From positions 1 through 32,998 of the forward strand of contig CANFVE010000033.1 of assembly GCA_947450365.1 (NCBI GenBank): a DNA stretch of 32,998 nucleotides, given 5' to 3'. A program made the position numbers and the translations under genes. The stretch is from Cytophagaceae bacterium (GTDB lineage Bacteria > Bacteroidota > Bacteroidia > Cytophagales > Spirosomataceae). The notes under the pieces are model-generated. The model was not told the origin of the DNA. It made no database searches and saw only the letters and a list, made by a program, of their open reading frames with translations. Below, piece by piece: positions 32,664 through 32,998 of the stretch. The stretch's first letter is position 1. The number at the start of each line of letters is the position of its first letter.

Positions 32664-32731
32664 TCTCTTTAAATATGTTATAAGGTACAAATTTTTCTAA
32701 ATTTTATCAATACCTTCGCGGAGGAAAAAAA

Positions 32732-32762
32732 TAAAGCTAGGCTCTAAAAGTGCCTAGCTTTA
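32732..32762 (-). terminator. intrinsic terminator after the T9SS-substrate gene
   Basis: A perfect 11-bp stem (TAAAGCTAGGC with GCCTAGCTTTA) with a nine-base loop, followed on the minus strand by a run of Ts (32725-32731). It ends the partial gene at 32813 and insulates the kinase operon. Confidence 0.88.
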
Positions 32763-32812
32763 ACGCAATCCTAGTTCTAAAAATTATCTTTACAACATAC
32801 TCATACTTACTT

Positions 32813-32998
32813 TTAGAGGCTTGACTTGATCACTGAGAGGGTACTAGGTTTCCCATTTTGTAGCATTTTAATGATGTATTTACCAGCTCTGAAATCTTTG
32901 AAATCCGTTAGGAGGATTTCTTTGGTAAGTGCTGGGTACATCTTCTGGTACACTACATTACCCAGGAGATCATATATTAATAACTCGGTCAAGTTCGC
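32813..32998 (-). CDS. C-terminal end of a type IX-secreted protein (T9SS type A sorting domain)
   Basis: The frame is open at the window edge; 61 residues remain. The sequence LLIYDLLGNVVYQK, then DFKDFRAGKYIIKML and SVIKSSL at the end is the typical type A sorting domain (beta-strand with YD-x2-G, then L-x2-G-x-Y-x-I/V-x-I and a K-containing tail). It directs export and surface anchoring by the type IX system. The passenger domain is outside the window, so its function is unknown. Confidence 0.88.
   Translation of the reverse strand, partial: ANLTELLIYDLLGNVVYQKMYPALTKEILLTDFKDFRAGKYIIKMLQNGKPSTLSVIKSSL

Noticed and set aside
1-32998. Mobile elements, CRISPR arrays, prophage or defence genes
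   Set aside because: No transposase, integrase, repeat array, terminal inverted repeats or phage genes were seen; inverted repeats found are all short terminator-like hairpins or operator-like sites.

Overview
The window looks like ordinary chromosomal DNA of a Bacteroidota bacterium, most likely from the Cytophagales. The evidence is a gliding-motility GldC fragment at the left edge, a type IX secretion sorting domain at the right edge, the long three-domain form of IspG, a fused CcoN-CcoO oxidase subunit, several lineage-restricted small families (DUF6728-, DUF3127- and DUF2892-like), and TAnnTTTG-type -7 promoter elements close to start codons. There are no insertion sequences, prophage genes, CRISPR arrays or gene-free stretches above 300 bases. 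Genes are tightly packed: seven of the nine convergent pairs overlap at their 3' ends.

Layout. 1-3.5 kb: gldC end, a periplasmic thioredoxin-fold protein, a small DUF6728-like membrane protein and ispG. 3.6-6.2 kb: a two-gene sugar module, a Tat-exported GH109-type oxidoreductase/glycosidase and an MFS sugar transporter. 6.2-8.0 kb: a pterin operon of PTPS, folE and an SDR that lacks the catalytic tyrosine. 8.0-17.3 kb: housekeeping and accessory genes (CDF transporter, Nudix hydrolase, surE, two GNATs, nucleoside phosphorylase, a Gre-like factor, DUF2834, DUF1801, a beta-lactamase-fold hydrolase, trhO, tRNA-Leu(GAG), an OB-fold DUF3127 protein with an SSB-like tail, phoH). 17.4-21.4 kb: dnaB, a classical SDR and rlmD.

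21.4-32.7 kb is a microaerobic respiration island. It holds an orphan cyclic-nucleotide-binding-fold protein, then ccoI-ccoS-ccoNO-ccoQ-ccoP-DUF2892-ccoG-ccoH-SafE-like, which build, mature and supply copper to a cbb3-type cytochrome oxidase. Convergent to it is a two-gene regulatory operon: a FixL-like PAS histidine kinase and a response regulator whose output is a complete CRP/FNR module. Two TGA-N6-TCA palindromes resembling FNR/FixK sites lie upstream of ccoI and of ccoS; the second is a perfect TGAT-N4-ATCA overlapping the ccoI stop codon. The most interesting reading is a condensed FixL/FixJ/FixK cascade, with receiver and CRP output in one protein, controlling the adjacent cbb3 operon. 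The second most interesting is the three-gene pterin operon, whose PTPS carries the eukaryotic-type C-x5-HGH motif rather than the QueD motif.

All assignments come from reading the sequence and recalled family features; no database search was run.
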